DNA of 64,000 nt, from NCBI GenBank assembly GCA_007922225.1, contig ML680053.1, positions 10,192,870 through 10,256,869 of the forward strand, written 5' to 3'. Below the pieces are notes generated by a model. That model was not told the DNA's origin. It saw only the letters and a program-made list of their open reading frames with translations, and ran no database searches. The stretch comes from Emydura subglobosa. Lineage: Eukaryota; Chordata; Testudines; Chelidae. A program made the position numbers and the translations under genes. Below are positions 11,521-22,551 of this stretch, piece by piece (the first letter of the stretch is position 1; each line of letters starts with the position of its first letter).

Positions 11521-12744
11521 TGACAAATTTTTTTCTTCTGGCTTTCAGCACTTGCCTGTTTGATGTTATACAGGCCTCACCCCCCTCAAAACAAAGCCAG
11601 ATGAACTCTGTGTTCCTAAAATTTGATCTAAAATTACTTTTAAAAGGATAAAAATAGAATAAGCCAATTAAAGGACATAAACTGTTGGGTCAATTCATCA
11701 GCTGTGGAAGGAGAAAATATGCCACAAATAACAGCTCAGTTCCAATTCCTCATTGCAAGGGCTTTTTAGTTGGAGAAGCAAAGATTAAAAAACAAACCAG
11801 AATAAAGAAACCCAGTCCCACAGCCCACCAAGGTCTTATCTAGGCCTGTCTCCAGGTTTCAGTCTTTCCAGCTTTTCTTCCACGGCTTCATAGCTCTCCC
11901 AGATGAACCTTCCCCCCAGCTATCACCAGCCCCCTTCTGGTTTGTCCTTCTTAGTCCTTCCCTGACCCTAAATACCTCGTAACTGTTCTCCTACTGAAGA
12001 GGCAGGAAGCCTTATGTGCAATTTCCTGTAGGCTATATGATTAGAAGCAGGCATGTGACCTACAGCTTCCAGTTTTAAATGGCCCAAGGACCATAACAGA
12101 TGCACTGGGATATGCACATGCACTCAGGGCTGTTAAAAAGATTTTTACCGTAACAAATTAATAATTCCAAAAAAGGTATTGGAGGAAGAGTATCACATTT
12201 TGAAAGTGCTGATGAGACCCTCTAATTCCTTAACAAGGACTCAGTTTTCCTGTCTTACTATGCTTACAGTAAAAAATTCCACTTCCAAAGGATTTACTGT
12301 GTCGTTCCTAACACAGTGAAATAATCTGATTTTATTTTTATTAGAATTAGTTTTCATAGTTTGTCTGTTCAGCTTTCTGCTTTAACTGGCAATTTCCCAT
12401 TTTGCCTTAATAGGAACAAATTTTCAAAAGAGGTCACAGACAGATTTTAAGTGTTCCATATCTCAAATGGGACTAGGTTTTCAGAAGAGCTCAGCACCAG
12501 CAGCTCCCACTGGGAAATGTATAGACATATTTTCAAAAAAAGATCATCATCCAACATGCTGCATACTTCTAAAAATCTAGCCACTTATTTTTGTGCCTAA
12601 ATATGAACTGAGCTCATTTGAAAATCTAAACTAAATTAGGCCTGCTGAACATTTTTGAAAACCCGGCACATAATGTCTGTCAATAAATGTGACATGATAT
12701 TTTTCCCCATCCTTCCTAGAAGTTAGAAAAAAGTGTTTATCTTT
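11521..12744. other. Unassigned sequence with a MITE remnant
   Basis: At 12470-12665 the words 'ttttcagaagagctcagcacc' and 'catttgaaaatcta' resemble the ends of another foldback MITE. At 11740-12000 a C/T-rich block could be an LTR fragment, but I cannot place its ends. No gene is visible. Confidence 0.35.
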
Positions 12745-13380
12745 TATTTTTTAACCTTCTGTTGTCTGGCTGGTCCCTCCGGGATTCGCCACTGGGTGCA
12801 TAAACAGTGCAGCCAATGATGCAACGGTGAGTGACAGGCACCAGTCAATATACCTGTCTCTACTTGGGAAGTACCCCAGGGTGGGGTAGTGGGACCCCCT
12901 GGGTGAAGAAAATGTCCCCAGAAAAGCAGATGAACCAGAATCTTGTTGGCCAATTGTACCCACACTATTGGGACCACATACATTTAGAAAAGGTTCAATT
13001 GCAGACACGATAAGGTGGGCGCTCCTTCAACTCGGAATGGTGTTCCAGCTAGAAGCTGCAGCAGCTTATACCAATTGTCTTGACCTTCACCTTGCCATTG
13101 GAGTTCTATAGTCCCTGGCAAGAGCGAAGGTGGATGGCCTATAGCAACCTCTTCCTTCTTTGTTTTGCCTAGGAATACACGTCGAAGGTCTGTGCTCGAT
13201 GGTCCCTCGTCCTGGTGGGGAAGGACCCAGTCAGCAGCAGCAGCTCAGATGTTCAGAATAGGTTCAGAATAGATGTTCAGAATAGGTTCACCTATTCAGA
13301 GGTGGCCTGCTTGCCCCAATTCGAGGAAAGACCTAGAAAAGGTGGGCTAAAAAAGCCTTCCAACGTTTTCCTTCCTGGTT
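12745..13380 (+). repeat. Probable 5' untranslated region of the LINE that follows
   Basis: This GC-richer stretch leads directly into the endonuclease start at about 13385 and contrasts with the AT-rich flank before 12745. It contains a short tandem duplication at 13244-13290, where 'agatgttcagaataggttc' is repeated. The left boundary is a composition change, not a proven element end. Confidence 0.45.
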
Positions 13381-14260
13381 CTAAATTAATCATTGCTTGT
13401 TGGAATGTTCATACTGTATTAACCAGACTTGAACTGAAAGACCATGAACTTCAGAAACAGCCATAATTGATAGGGAACTACATCAGCAACATATTGCAGC
13501 CCTCAGTGAGACAAGACTTTCAGAAACTGGATCACTAGATGAAATAAACTACCACTTCTGCTGGTCTGGGAAACCTGAAAATGAACCAAAAACATAGAGT
13601 GTCGGATTTGTTGTCAAGAAGTCTGTCCTTAGTGAATGTACCCATCTGGTATTTATTAATGAGAGGATCATACGGCTAGATGTGAATACAAACTCGGGAA
13701 CCCTGACTTTTCTGTCCATCTACAGACCAACACTTGACTACTTTAAACAGCAGAAAGATGAGTTCTAGTCTCAACTGGAACAAATCAAGCATGTTCCCGT
13801 AAGGAACAGACTCATTGTTCTCAGTGACTGCAATACCTATGGGGACACATTATTGGCCAACATGGCACAGGTAGCCTTAATGAAAAAGGCCAGCGTGTCC
13901 TTGAGCTTTGCACCTCTTGTTAGCTGATAGTCTCGAATATCTATTTTGCTGGAGGCAGCAGCAGCAAGGGCACATGGAGGCACTCCCACTCTGTATACTG
14001 GCATCAGCTTAACCTCATCCTGACCTGTCACAGAAACATTCACAATGTATTGCATGCTTGATCAATGCATAGTGCTGATTGCGACACTGACCATGCCCTT
14101 GTCAGGGCCAAGCTCCAATTACATCTTAAAAATATCCATCATGCAAAATCAAAAGGCAAATTTCTCCTCAATATTACTAACATGAAGGACTCTGACACTT
14201 GTGAAAAATTTCAACATGCATTTGAGCATGTTTCTGAAAATGATTGACCTGATTCCTCTG
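13381..14260 (+). pseudogene. LINE endonuclease (APE-type) domain, broken
   Basis: Frames give 'LIIACWNVHTVL' at 13385, the usual start of an APE endonuclease in non-LTR elements ('..TWNVRTL..'). Further on come a decayed 'ALSETRL' equivalent (about 13500), 'VGFVVKKSVL' (about 13600), 'SIYRPT' (about 13720) and a 'DCDTDHALVRAKL' segment (14070) carrying the family's final D-H pair. The enzyme would nick target DNA for target-primed insertion. Several stops and frameshifts interrupt it, so it is not functional. Confidence 0.75.
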
Positions 14261-16430
14261 ATTCTGACACCTTATGGGACAATTTTAAGAATAAGACACT
14301 GGCTATTGCCAAGGATGTCTTTGGAACAACAAAGGAAAAACAAGCTGGCTGGTTCACAGCATCTGCTGCTCCCACGCATAGAAAAGAAAAAGCAAGTTCA
14401 CCTACCTTTACTTGAACAACCAGCTAAATCCAGAACTCTTAAATTCAGAGGCTAAGGCTGTGGTCCAGAAAGCCAGTAGAGAATGAGCCCAGAAGTACTA
14501 GCAAGACTTGTGCAGAAGATTCAAACCTGCTTTGAAAGAGGGGACCTTCATGATACCTATGATGGCACTTAGTCCAATTTGTAAAAAGAATAAAAAACCT
14601 GAAAGTGAAGATGGTACCATCCTGACTGACAGGCAAAAACAACTTGACCAATGGACAGAGCATTACAAAGAACTCTACTCAAAGGATGCCATTATCTGTG
14701 ATATGCCTTCGCTGCCATTCCCCAGCTTCCAAAGATGCAGGAGCTAGACCAAATACCAACTCTTGAAGATGTAAAGAAAGCTATCAAAGTGATTGCACCT
14801 GGGAAAGCGGCAGGCAATGATCTCCTAATGAGCTCCTAATGGCAGGAAGAAGAAAGCTTGTGAGTGACAGCCATGCACTTCTCTGTGCCTGCTGGGACGA
14901 TAGCCACATGCCCCAGAATCTGAAAGATGCAAACATAATTACTTTATACAAAAATAAAGGGGACAGAGCAGAATGCAACAACTACCGAGGGATTTCTCTA
15001 CTCAGTGTGGTTGGAAAGGGTCCTGCCGAAATGACTCCAAGTCCTTGCTGAGTGAGTTTATCCTGAAAGTCAGTGCAGATTCAGAGATGGATGCTCCACA
15101 ACTAACATGTCCTTCACAATGAACTTGTTGCAAGAAAAAAGCCATGAACAACAACTACTTCTTTATGTAGCATTCATCGACCTACAAAAGGCCTTCAACA
15201 TGGTTAGCAGGAATGGCATATACAAGATCCTGTTGAAAACTGGCTGTCCACAAAATGTGCTCTCCCTATTTAAGGAGTTCCACGAGGGAATGAAGGCAAC
15301 TATCCAGTATGAAAATGAATTCATTGTCTGAGTTTAGCATTGACACTGGCATAAAGCAAGGCTGCATCTTAGCTTCTACCGGCTTTGGCATCCTCTTCTC
15401 TATTCTTCTTAAGTATGCTTTTGGAAATCATCAATCCGGCGTACTAACTGAGTTGAGAATGGACGGCAGCTTGTTTAAAATCAGGCGATTTCAGAGCAAA
15501 AGGCATGTCACCCAGCTCACTATTCAGGATCTGCTCTTCACAGATGCTGCTGCATTCATTTCAAATTCATCTGATGAATTGCAAATCATGGTGAATAAGT
15601 TCTCTGATGCATGTATGAAGTTCGGAGGGTAATTGGTATTAAGAAAACAGTTGTCACAGGGCACAAATATCCTACCTAAAGTTTACATCCATAATGAAGC
15701 TCTGGACAACATGTATCAAGTCTGCTATCTTGGCTCAACTTTAACCAGTTCACTTAGCCTGGATACAGAATTTAAGGTGACAATCAGCAAAGCCTCTGTC
15801 ACCTTTGGCAAATTTATCTCATGTGTCTGGAACAAGCTGCTAACCCTCAATACAAAGATGTCCATTTATCAGGCTTGTGTCCTCAGTACCCTCCTTTACA
15901 GCTGTGAAAGATGAGTCATGTACTCCAAGCAGGAGTGGAGACTGAACAGCTTCCACCTTCACCATCTCAGAAGAATCCTTGGAGTCACTTGGGAGCAACG
16001 GATCACTAAAAACGAGATCTTTGAGAAAACTGGCCTACAGTCTATGCAGACTATGCTGGATGGTCACAGACTTCACTGTCTGGGACACATGGAGCTCATG
16101 CCGCAAGATCATCTGCCGAAGGTTGTGCTCATACAGCGACAAGTCAAGAAGGGTTTCAAGAAATTCAGTATTTCCACTGACAACTGGGAAAACCCTGCCC
16201 ATGACTGCTCAGTCTGGAGAAATTGGGTCAAGGCTGGTGCAGTCATTGCAGAGAGTCATCAGAGAGCCCAAGCAGGGGCCCATAGGTGAGCCAGGAAGCA
16301 GAGTGTGCTCCAGTCTCCATCTGGCGAGTGGACCTGTAGCCACTATGGGAAGATCTGCCGCTCGCATATTGGGCTCTTCTCCCACACTACTCCCAAGCAC
16401 CATTGACTGACTGACTGACTTTGTTGTGTT
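14261..16430 (+). pseudogene. LINE reverse transcriptase and C-terminal zinc-knuckle, broken
   Basis: RT motifs run in order over shifted frames: '[16 protein letters not shown]' (14965), 'FIDLQKAFNMV' motif A (15175), 'GIKQGCILA' motif B (15350), 'DLLFTDAAAFIS' at the catalytic box (15530), and 'VCYLGSTL' (15720). Then follow 'YQACVLSTLLYSC' (15870) and 'LHHLRRILGVTWEQRIT' (15960). The final codons at 16335-16406 keep a C-x6-C...H zinc-knuckle-like tail ending in RSHIGLFSH, then a TGA stop. The stop runs straight into a (TGAC)n tail, so there is almost no 3' UTR. The catalytic F/YADD is changed to FTDA. Together with 12745-14260 this is a nearly full-length but dead copy of about 3.7 kb. Its clade is uncertain. 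Confidence 0.82.
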
Positions 16431-18299
16431 TCCTTTCTTCTGTCAAGATGTTGGATGGCCATATGACATATCCTTCTGTTGTAGGGTTTTAATTATCCTC
16501 TTAACCATATTGTCATATTATTCCCCAAGACTAAAGCTTTTCCTAGGTCTCTTCAGAGACTTCCAATTTGGAATCAGAGATCTTTACTTATTCTGTGAAA
16601 GAGAGACTAAGAAGAAGAATGCTTGTGCCTAGGTTTCTTTGATTTGATTTTATAAGATTTGGATATTTTTTTCTTTCACCTTTCTAGAAGGGCTGTGCAT
16701 CTTACAGGAGGATTTATAGTATTTCTCATGCTCAAATCTCTCTCTGGATATAGAAAGGGCAAAATTAACTTTCTCTTCCTCCAAAAAGAAAATAAAGGTG
16801 ATGACTAAGATTTAGATCATAATTCTGGATTGTTCACAAATTTGTGTCCATGAATCAAAACCCTGTCCATAGCAGTGCAGTATCCTTTCATTCCCAAGGA
16901 TAATATATGTTGGGTTTAATACCTCATTATGTAAAGCATTAAGAACCTAAGCCAGCTCCCACACACAGGTGCAAAAATCCCATTGAATTCCATAGGAGCA
17001 AGAGCAAAACCTTCTTTGAATAGTTTGAACAATGTTTTCATTTACCTCTGAAGTTCATACTGATGATCCTTTGTTATCCAGTTAAAACCTGAGACTGTAC
17101 TTCGCTCTTTTAGATAAAATCCTTACTAATATACATCCACCTCAGTTAGCATTATCAGTTCTCTGGTGCTGAGGGCAATCTAACCTCATGCTGCAAATCC
17201 AAAATGACTCAGTTAATTAGTTGCTCCATTATCTATATACAAAACAGACAGTGATTCCCTTTAACACATGGTCACAATGTGATATTATCAAATCTTCGTT
17301 TGTTTTTTCTGCTTCTTAATGCCACTTTTCTTGAACTTCGCTGCCTATAAGGAGATCACCATTTGTTCCATAACAAAACAGAGTGTAAGCAATCTGGAGC
17401 AGGGACTGTCATGTATTGCATGTTTGCACAGAGCCAGGCACAATGGAGCCCTGATATGATGGAGGCTTTTAGATGCTACCATAATATGAATGATTAATGA
17501 AAACATGTCTGATGAAGCACATAGGAAAAGTCTCCCTGGAATATGCAACAGTCCACCAGATTATAGATATAGATCATTTGGATCAAATTTAACCTAGGCA
17601 ATTTCAAAGTACTGCTGGTGAGAAGAGAGAAACAAGTTATAGAATTAGCCAGGACAGGCAAAACAAAATTTTATTGGAAACGGCTAAACTGGTTTTGCTG
17701 AGAATTCCCCTCCTCCACAAAAACACCCTGAGGCAGACACCTGACATGGAAAATTTCAGCCCATATGGTTAAAGTTTGGCAGTTATAAGCAATGGAAAAG
17801 GGTCTTATAATGGAACATGCTATCAGCTTTAATTAGCGATAGGATCTCTACCAGCTTAATATATAACACGCATAGTGTAGTTCATGGAGAATATGCTCTT
17901 CTCCCTTTCCTGGTTATAGGAAGCTGTCCTTGGAAGGGCCAAGAGCAGAAGAACACTAAGGATCTTGCTATGGTTATCTAACTTACCTGTGCAATGTTCA
18001 GATACAAGGGTCACAAGTGCTATAGAAAACCCCAAAATAGACAAATTTTAACAAAACCTTTAATTTTTCTTCTCTAAAGTTTCAAGCAATATGCACCTTG
18101 GTGAGTACTTATTCATATGAATAGTCTCAGTGAAGAAATTAACAGATCAGGAATGCCGATTGCTATAGTTTTGAAATCTGTGGAACTACTCAAGGGTTGC
18201 AGAATCTAGCCCTAATTCCATAGATGAAGTACTGGAAACTACAGTTGGAAGAAGTGATGTTTTCAGCAGGTGGGCACCATGATTTGGAAAACAGCATGA
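16431..18299. other. Unassigned intronic sequence
   Basis: AT-rich with no recognisable gene. A weak MITE-like core 'atcccattgaattccatagg' lies near 16977. Short frames look like chance. Confidence 0.4.
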
Positions 18300-18385
18300 T
18301 CTGGAGCAATGGGAACAGTGTTGGGAATTAGAATGCCCTGTGCTTTCATGCCACTGCCTCACTGTGTGATCCTGAGCAAGTCAGA
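18300..18385 (+). repeat. MIR-type SINE fragment
   Basis: 'cctcactgtgtgatcctgagcaagtca' matches the MIR core ('..gtgaccttgggcaagt..'). It is cut at about 18386, where a CR1 end begins. A possible continuation ('aaatgctatttattattata') follows the CR1 at 18668, which suggests CR1 inserted into this SINE. Confidence 0.55.
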
Positions 18386-18655
18386 ACATATCCTGACAGA
18401 ACAAGGAGCAACGGTCTCAAGTTGCAGTGGGGGAGGTCTAGATTGGACATCAGGAAAAAGTTTTTCACTAGGAGGGTGGTGAAGCACTGGAATGGGTTAC
18501 CTAGGGAGGTGGTGGAATCTCCATCTTTAGAGATTTTTAAGCTGAGGCTTGACAAAACCCTCGCTGGGATTATTTAGCTGAGGTTAGTCCGGCTTTGAGC
18601 AGGGGGTTGGACTACATGACCTCCTGAGGTCCCTTCCAACTCTATGATTCTAAGT
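18386..18655 (+). repeat. CR1 LINE 3' end, young-looking subfamily
   Basis: Encodes the last RT residues in frame ('[18 protein letters not shown]'-like), then a short 3' UTR ending 'caactctatgattcta'. It is very close to 58860-59125, with long runs identical, so both belong to one recent subfamily. It is heavily 5'-truncated. Confidence 0.88.
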
Positions 18656-18728
18656 CCTATGCAGTATAAATGCTATTTATTATTATAATGCTAAGGCATT
18701 CCCTCAGCTGGCAGATAAAACGGTTACT

Positions 18729-19075
18729 AGCTTTTCTAACTGTTGCTCTGTGAGATGTGTTGCTAATGTCCATTCCAATGTAGGGGTGTGCTCACCCCAA
18801 GCACCACCGCCAGAAAGTTTTCCTTCAGTGATATCCGTCAGGTTGGCTCTAGTGCCCCCTGGATTTGCACACTCATAGCGATGATATAAAGGACCATGCC
18901 ACCCCGCTGCCCACTCAGTTCTGTCTTGCTGACTAACTCCAACAGAGAGGCAGGCGGGGGGGATTGGAATGGACATGAGCAACACATCTCAAAGAACAAC
19001 AGTTATGGAAGAGTAGTAAGCATTTTTTCTTCGAGTGCTTGCTCACGTCCATTCCAATGTAGGTGACTCCCAAGC
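18729..19075. repeat. DIRS terminal repeat with inverted arms
   Basis: The arm at 18729-18780 and the arm at 18961-19015 are inverted copies: 'tgagatgtgttgct.atgtccattccaa' in one, its complement in the other. A further direct partial copy of the arm core follows at 19025-19066. A 'gatataaagg' TATA-like word at 18872 could mark the terminal-repeat promoter. This sequence type is a common turtle DIRS terminus. It sits directly after the recombinase gene read from the minus strand, as expected for a DIRS 3' end. Confidence 0.7.
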
Positions 19076-20060
19076 AATTGCACAGATGGAGGGTTCAGAG
19101 TTCATTGGCATGCTGATTATAATACCTCTCGGCCAAAAACTGCATCATCTCCAGCATGCTGAGTGATGGCGTAGGGGCACATGAAATTGTGAATAACCAC
19201 ACATTGCTGCTCTACAGATATCCTGCATAGGAAATTGGGCTACAAATGCTGCTGAGGATGCTTGAACCATCATAGAATGTGCTGTCAGGGCAGGAAGAGC
19301 AGGGACCTTTGCTAGGTCGTAGCATGTGCGAAAACAGAAAGTGATCCACAGTGAAATTTTCTGGGCCAAGACTGGAAAGCCTTTCATCCTGTCTTCAATG
19401 GCTACAAAAAGCTGGGTAGATTTTTGAAACGATTCAGTCCTTTCTATGTAGAAGGCTAGTGCACACCTAACATCCAGCGAGTGGAGTCTATGTTCCTCCC
19501 TGTTAGCATGCGGATTTGGATAGAAGACCAGTAGGAAGATGTCCTGGTTACTATGGAATTGCGAGACCACCTTTGGCAGGAAGGTCGAGTGTGGCCACAG
19601 TTGAACCTTGTCCTTGAAGAAGACCATGTAAGGGGTTCCGAAGTAAGGGCTCAGATCCCTGAGACACTTCTAACAGAAGTAATGGCCATTAGTAAGGCCA
19701 CGTTCTAGGATAAGAAGAGCAAAGAGCACATTGCCAGCAGTTCAAATGGAGGTCCTATAGCCTTGCTAGCACTAAGTTAAGGTCCCAAAGAGGGAGTAGC
19801 TTTTGACCAGTGTAAGACCAGTTCTCGGGTGCAAGGCTGGGGAGCTGGGGGCAAAATTCCTGGAGCTTCCCTATTGATAGTTCTTGAGTGCCTGGGAGAT
19901 CATTCATGTAACTCAGTTGGGTGTGTCCCTGCCGGTGGATGTTTGTGTAAGTGCAATACCTGCCAGAGGTTTCTGGCTTGACATAGCATCACAGAGTGAG
20001 AAGGAGCCCAGGTTGGTGGGACAAAGGGCTCAGCGGTCTCACAATCCAGGTTACATCCCA
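19076..20060 (-). pseudogene. DIRS tyrosine recombinase, inactivated
   Basis: An open frame of 160 codons (19627 down to 19145) carries tyrosine recombinase features: 'LHSLDVRCALAFYIERT' with the first Arg (residue 54), 'QLFVAIEDRMKG', then 'LTAHSMM' where the family has H-S-T-R, then 'QDICRAA'. The second catalytic Arg (position 120) is Met. The downstream Trp-Ser-Ser and Arg-His-Tyr segments are altered, so the nucleophile Tyr is missing. In DIRS elements this enzyme inserts a circular cDNA without target duplication. The stretch above 19627 continues the upstream pol region in broken form. The frame length is good, but the active site is lost. Confidence 0.72.
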
Positions 20061-20307
20061 GGGATCCCAGGTGACTCTCAAAAATTAGCTAATTGTCTTA
20101 GATAATCAAATATGCATATGTGGTTAGATAACCACTGTATTCACTCTAGAAGGTACAAGAAAGTATAAAGGAGTACTGCAAATACAGAGGCAAACATATC
20201 TATTCATCTTAGGCAAAGCCTGCAAGAGTTTTAAAACCAACACTGTAAAATCTGGCTGACTGACAATTTATTTCTTTAAAAAAAAAACCCCAAGGTTTCT
20301 AGACAAA

Positions 20308-20461
20308 GGGTCAGATTTACAAAGGTATTGTAATGATGATTATTACAATATTTAAGTGCCTAGATCTGGAGTTAGGAGCCTAGCTTGTTTACATACTTTT
20401 GAAAACCCTACTAGCCAGGTATCTGCATTTTTAGGTGCCTAAATACCTTTGCATCTGGCCC
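20308..20461. mobile_element. Foldback MITE, about 150 bp
   Basis: Starts GGGTCAGATTTACAAAGGTAT and ends AAATACCTTTGCATCTGGCC, inverted ends of over 18 bases with few mismatches. The middle holds 'aagtgcctagatctggagtta' facing 'ttttaggtgcct'. A nearly perfect local palindrome, TGTAATGATGATTATTACA, lies at 20328-20346. Confidence 0.7.
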
Positions 20462-20623
20462 AAAACTTCAGCACAACAAGGAAGCCCTGCAGACTCAATG
20501 CCAAGTTTTGGCTAACACCTTACAAAATAGAATAGCTACAAATCTTTACATGGCAAATAATTTAACTGGTATTAGGTATGGATTCTAATACCCAATACTT
20601 ATGTTGAATGGTAGTACCTTAGA

Positions 20624-20946
20624 CCTGGATGCACTAGAGGATTTATGCCCCTAAGTCCCAGTTTTAGGCTCCACTGCAATGAAAATAACTCCACTGAAGC
20701 CTGTAGGCACCTAAAAATCACAGAGCACCTACATTAACTGGGCACCTAATGTTTCTGCCTCTGAGCATGCGCACTACTGTCTTCCTCCAGGTGTCCAGAA
20801 ACCTATCTCCCACCTAAGCCCTAGGACGATACACAAGTCAGAAGAGATAGGCGTTCGGTTGCCTAAAGTTGTGTGTGAGGCTGGGGCTCAATCCAGCAGG
20901 TGGCCTCTGATTCTCAGTGTCATAACACCTAACTCCTGCATCCAGG
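20624..20946. mobile_element. Foldback MITE, about 320 bp
   Basis: Begins CCTGGATGCA and ends TGCATCCAGG, exact inverted ends of 10 bases. 'ggcacctaa' and 'cctaagtccc' words typical of the turtle 'lagged palindrome' MITEs fill the interior. No clear target duplication was found. Confidence 0.55.
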
Positions 20947-21095
20947 CTTCTATTACATGTGTAACACCACTGAAGCGAACAGGACCACTTATGGAATAAA
21001 GTGCTACGCAATGACATGGATGTCAGAATCTGATTTTTCACTTGTTCCAATACCTAATTGTTTCAAATGGGACATTTAACTGTACTTACAACTAT

Positions 21096-21247
21096 GGGCC
21101 AGTCCTGCAAACATTAAAAACCAAATTCTGCAAACATTTACATAACGTGAGTAGCTTTTTGCATGTGAGTAGTCATACTGATTTCAACTGGAACTACTCA
21201 CGTTCATAAAGTTACTCATGCATGGAAGTGTTTGCAGTATTTGGTCT
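21096..21247. mobile_element. Foldback MITE, 'gtgagtagt' type
   Basis: Starts GGGCCAGTCCTGCAAAC and ends GTTTGCAGTATTTGGTC. Inside, 'catgtgagtagtcatactgatttc' faces 'gaactactcacgttcat', so the whole unit can fold on itself. It is related to the unit at 50834-50957. Confidence 0.7.
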
Positions 21248-21769
21248 TTAAAGTGCTCAATATTTACAGCATCAGATTCAAAAGTATGTGCTATGGATAT
21301 TTAAATAAAAATAGTTAATTTACCAAACAAAGTGGATGTTATTCCACACTGTATGAAGTAGTTATCAACACTGTTGATCTATTGATTTCCTTTACAGTAT
21401 GAGAAGAGTAAAGATAACACAAAAGTAATCGTATCTCCTAAATATATTCATAAAACCTATAAATATATTTAGTGAATTAACAATACTTTACCTTTCATCA
21501 TTTTTGTGTAAACACAATATACATAAGCTGTACAGTAAATATGTGATACTATATCTTAGTTACTCACATATATTAAAAAATCCTATTAATTTAAATACTT
21601 TTTAAATCTCAGATCTTTTTAATTTTCCTCTTGCAAAAAGGCCAATTTGTATCTCTGATAAGAAGAGCACATCAGATAAGCTCTAATGAGTCCATATTAA
21701 ATCAGGAGATACAAAATAGAACTGAAATACTGGTATTGTTCTGGTTATTAGCTTCCTATCCAGAAAATA

Positions 21770-22551
21770 CTGAATGGAGAAAAAGTGTTTTAATATGGCT
21801 AATTGTAAATGTATACATCTAGGAACAAATAAGGTAGGCCATACTTACAGAACTCTATCCTGGAAAGCAGTGACTTGAAAAAGATTTGGGGGTCATAGTG
21901 GATAATCAGCTAAAAATGAGCTTCCAGCACGATCTGTAGTCAAAAGGGCTAATGTAAGCCTTGGATACAGAGGAAGAGGAATAAAGAAGTTATTTTATCT
22001 CTGTATTTACCAATTGTGCCACCACTGCTGGAGTAGTTCTGGTGTCCACAACTTAAGAATGATGTTAATAAATTTGAGAGGGTTCACAGAAGAGCCACAA
22101 GAATGATTAAAAGATTAGAAAACATGTCTTAGAATGACAGATTCAAAGAGCTCAAACTAGTTATCTTAACAAAGAGAAGGTTAAAGGGTGACTTGATTAG
22201 AGTCTGTAAGTACCTACACTGGGAACAAATATTTATTAATGAGTTCTTCAATCCAGCAGAGAAAGGTATATTACAATCCAATGACTAGAAGTTGAAGCTA
22301 GACAAATTCAGCAAGGAAATAAGGCATACATTTTTAATGGTGAGAGTAATGAACAACTGGAACAATTTACTAAGTGTTGTGGTGGATCCTCGATCACTGA
22401 CAATTTTTTAATTAAGATTGGATGTATTCTAAAAGATATGCCCTAGGAATTATTTTGGAGAAGTTCTATGGTGTGTGTTATACAGGGGGTCAGACTAGAT
22501 GATCACAATGGTTCCCTTTGGCACTGGAATCTATGATTCTATAATCTATAA
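21770..22551 (+). repeat. CR1 LINE 3' fragment, older copy
   Basis: Translated pieces read 'VDNQLKMSFQ', 'RVHRRATRMIK', 'EFKELKLVILTKRRLKGDLIRVCKYL' and 'LKLDKFSKEIRHTF' in broken frames, the C-terminal CR1 RT tail. The copy ends with 'gtcagactagatgatcacaatgg' and 'atctatgattctat'. Stops are frequent, so it is old. Confidence 0.85.
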
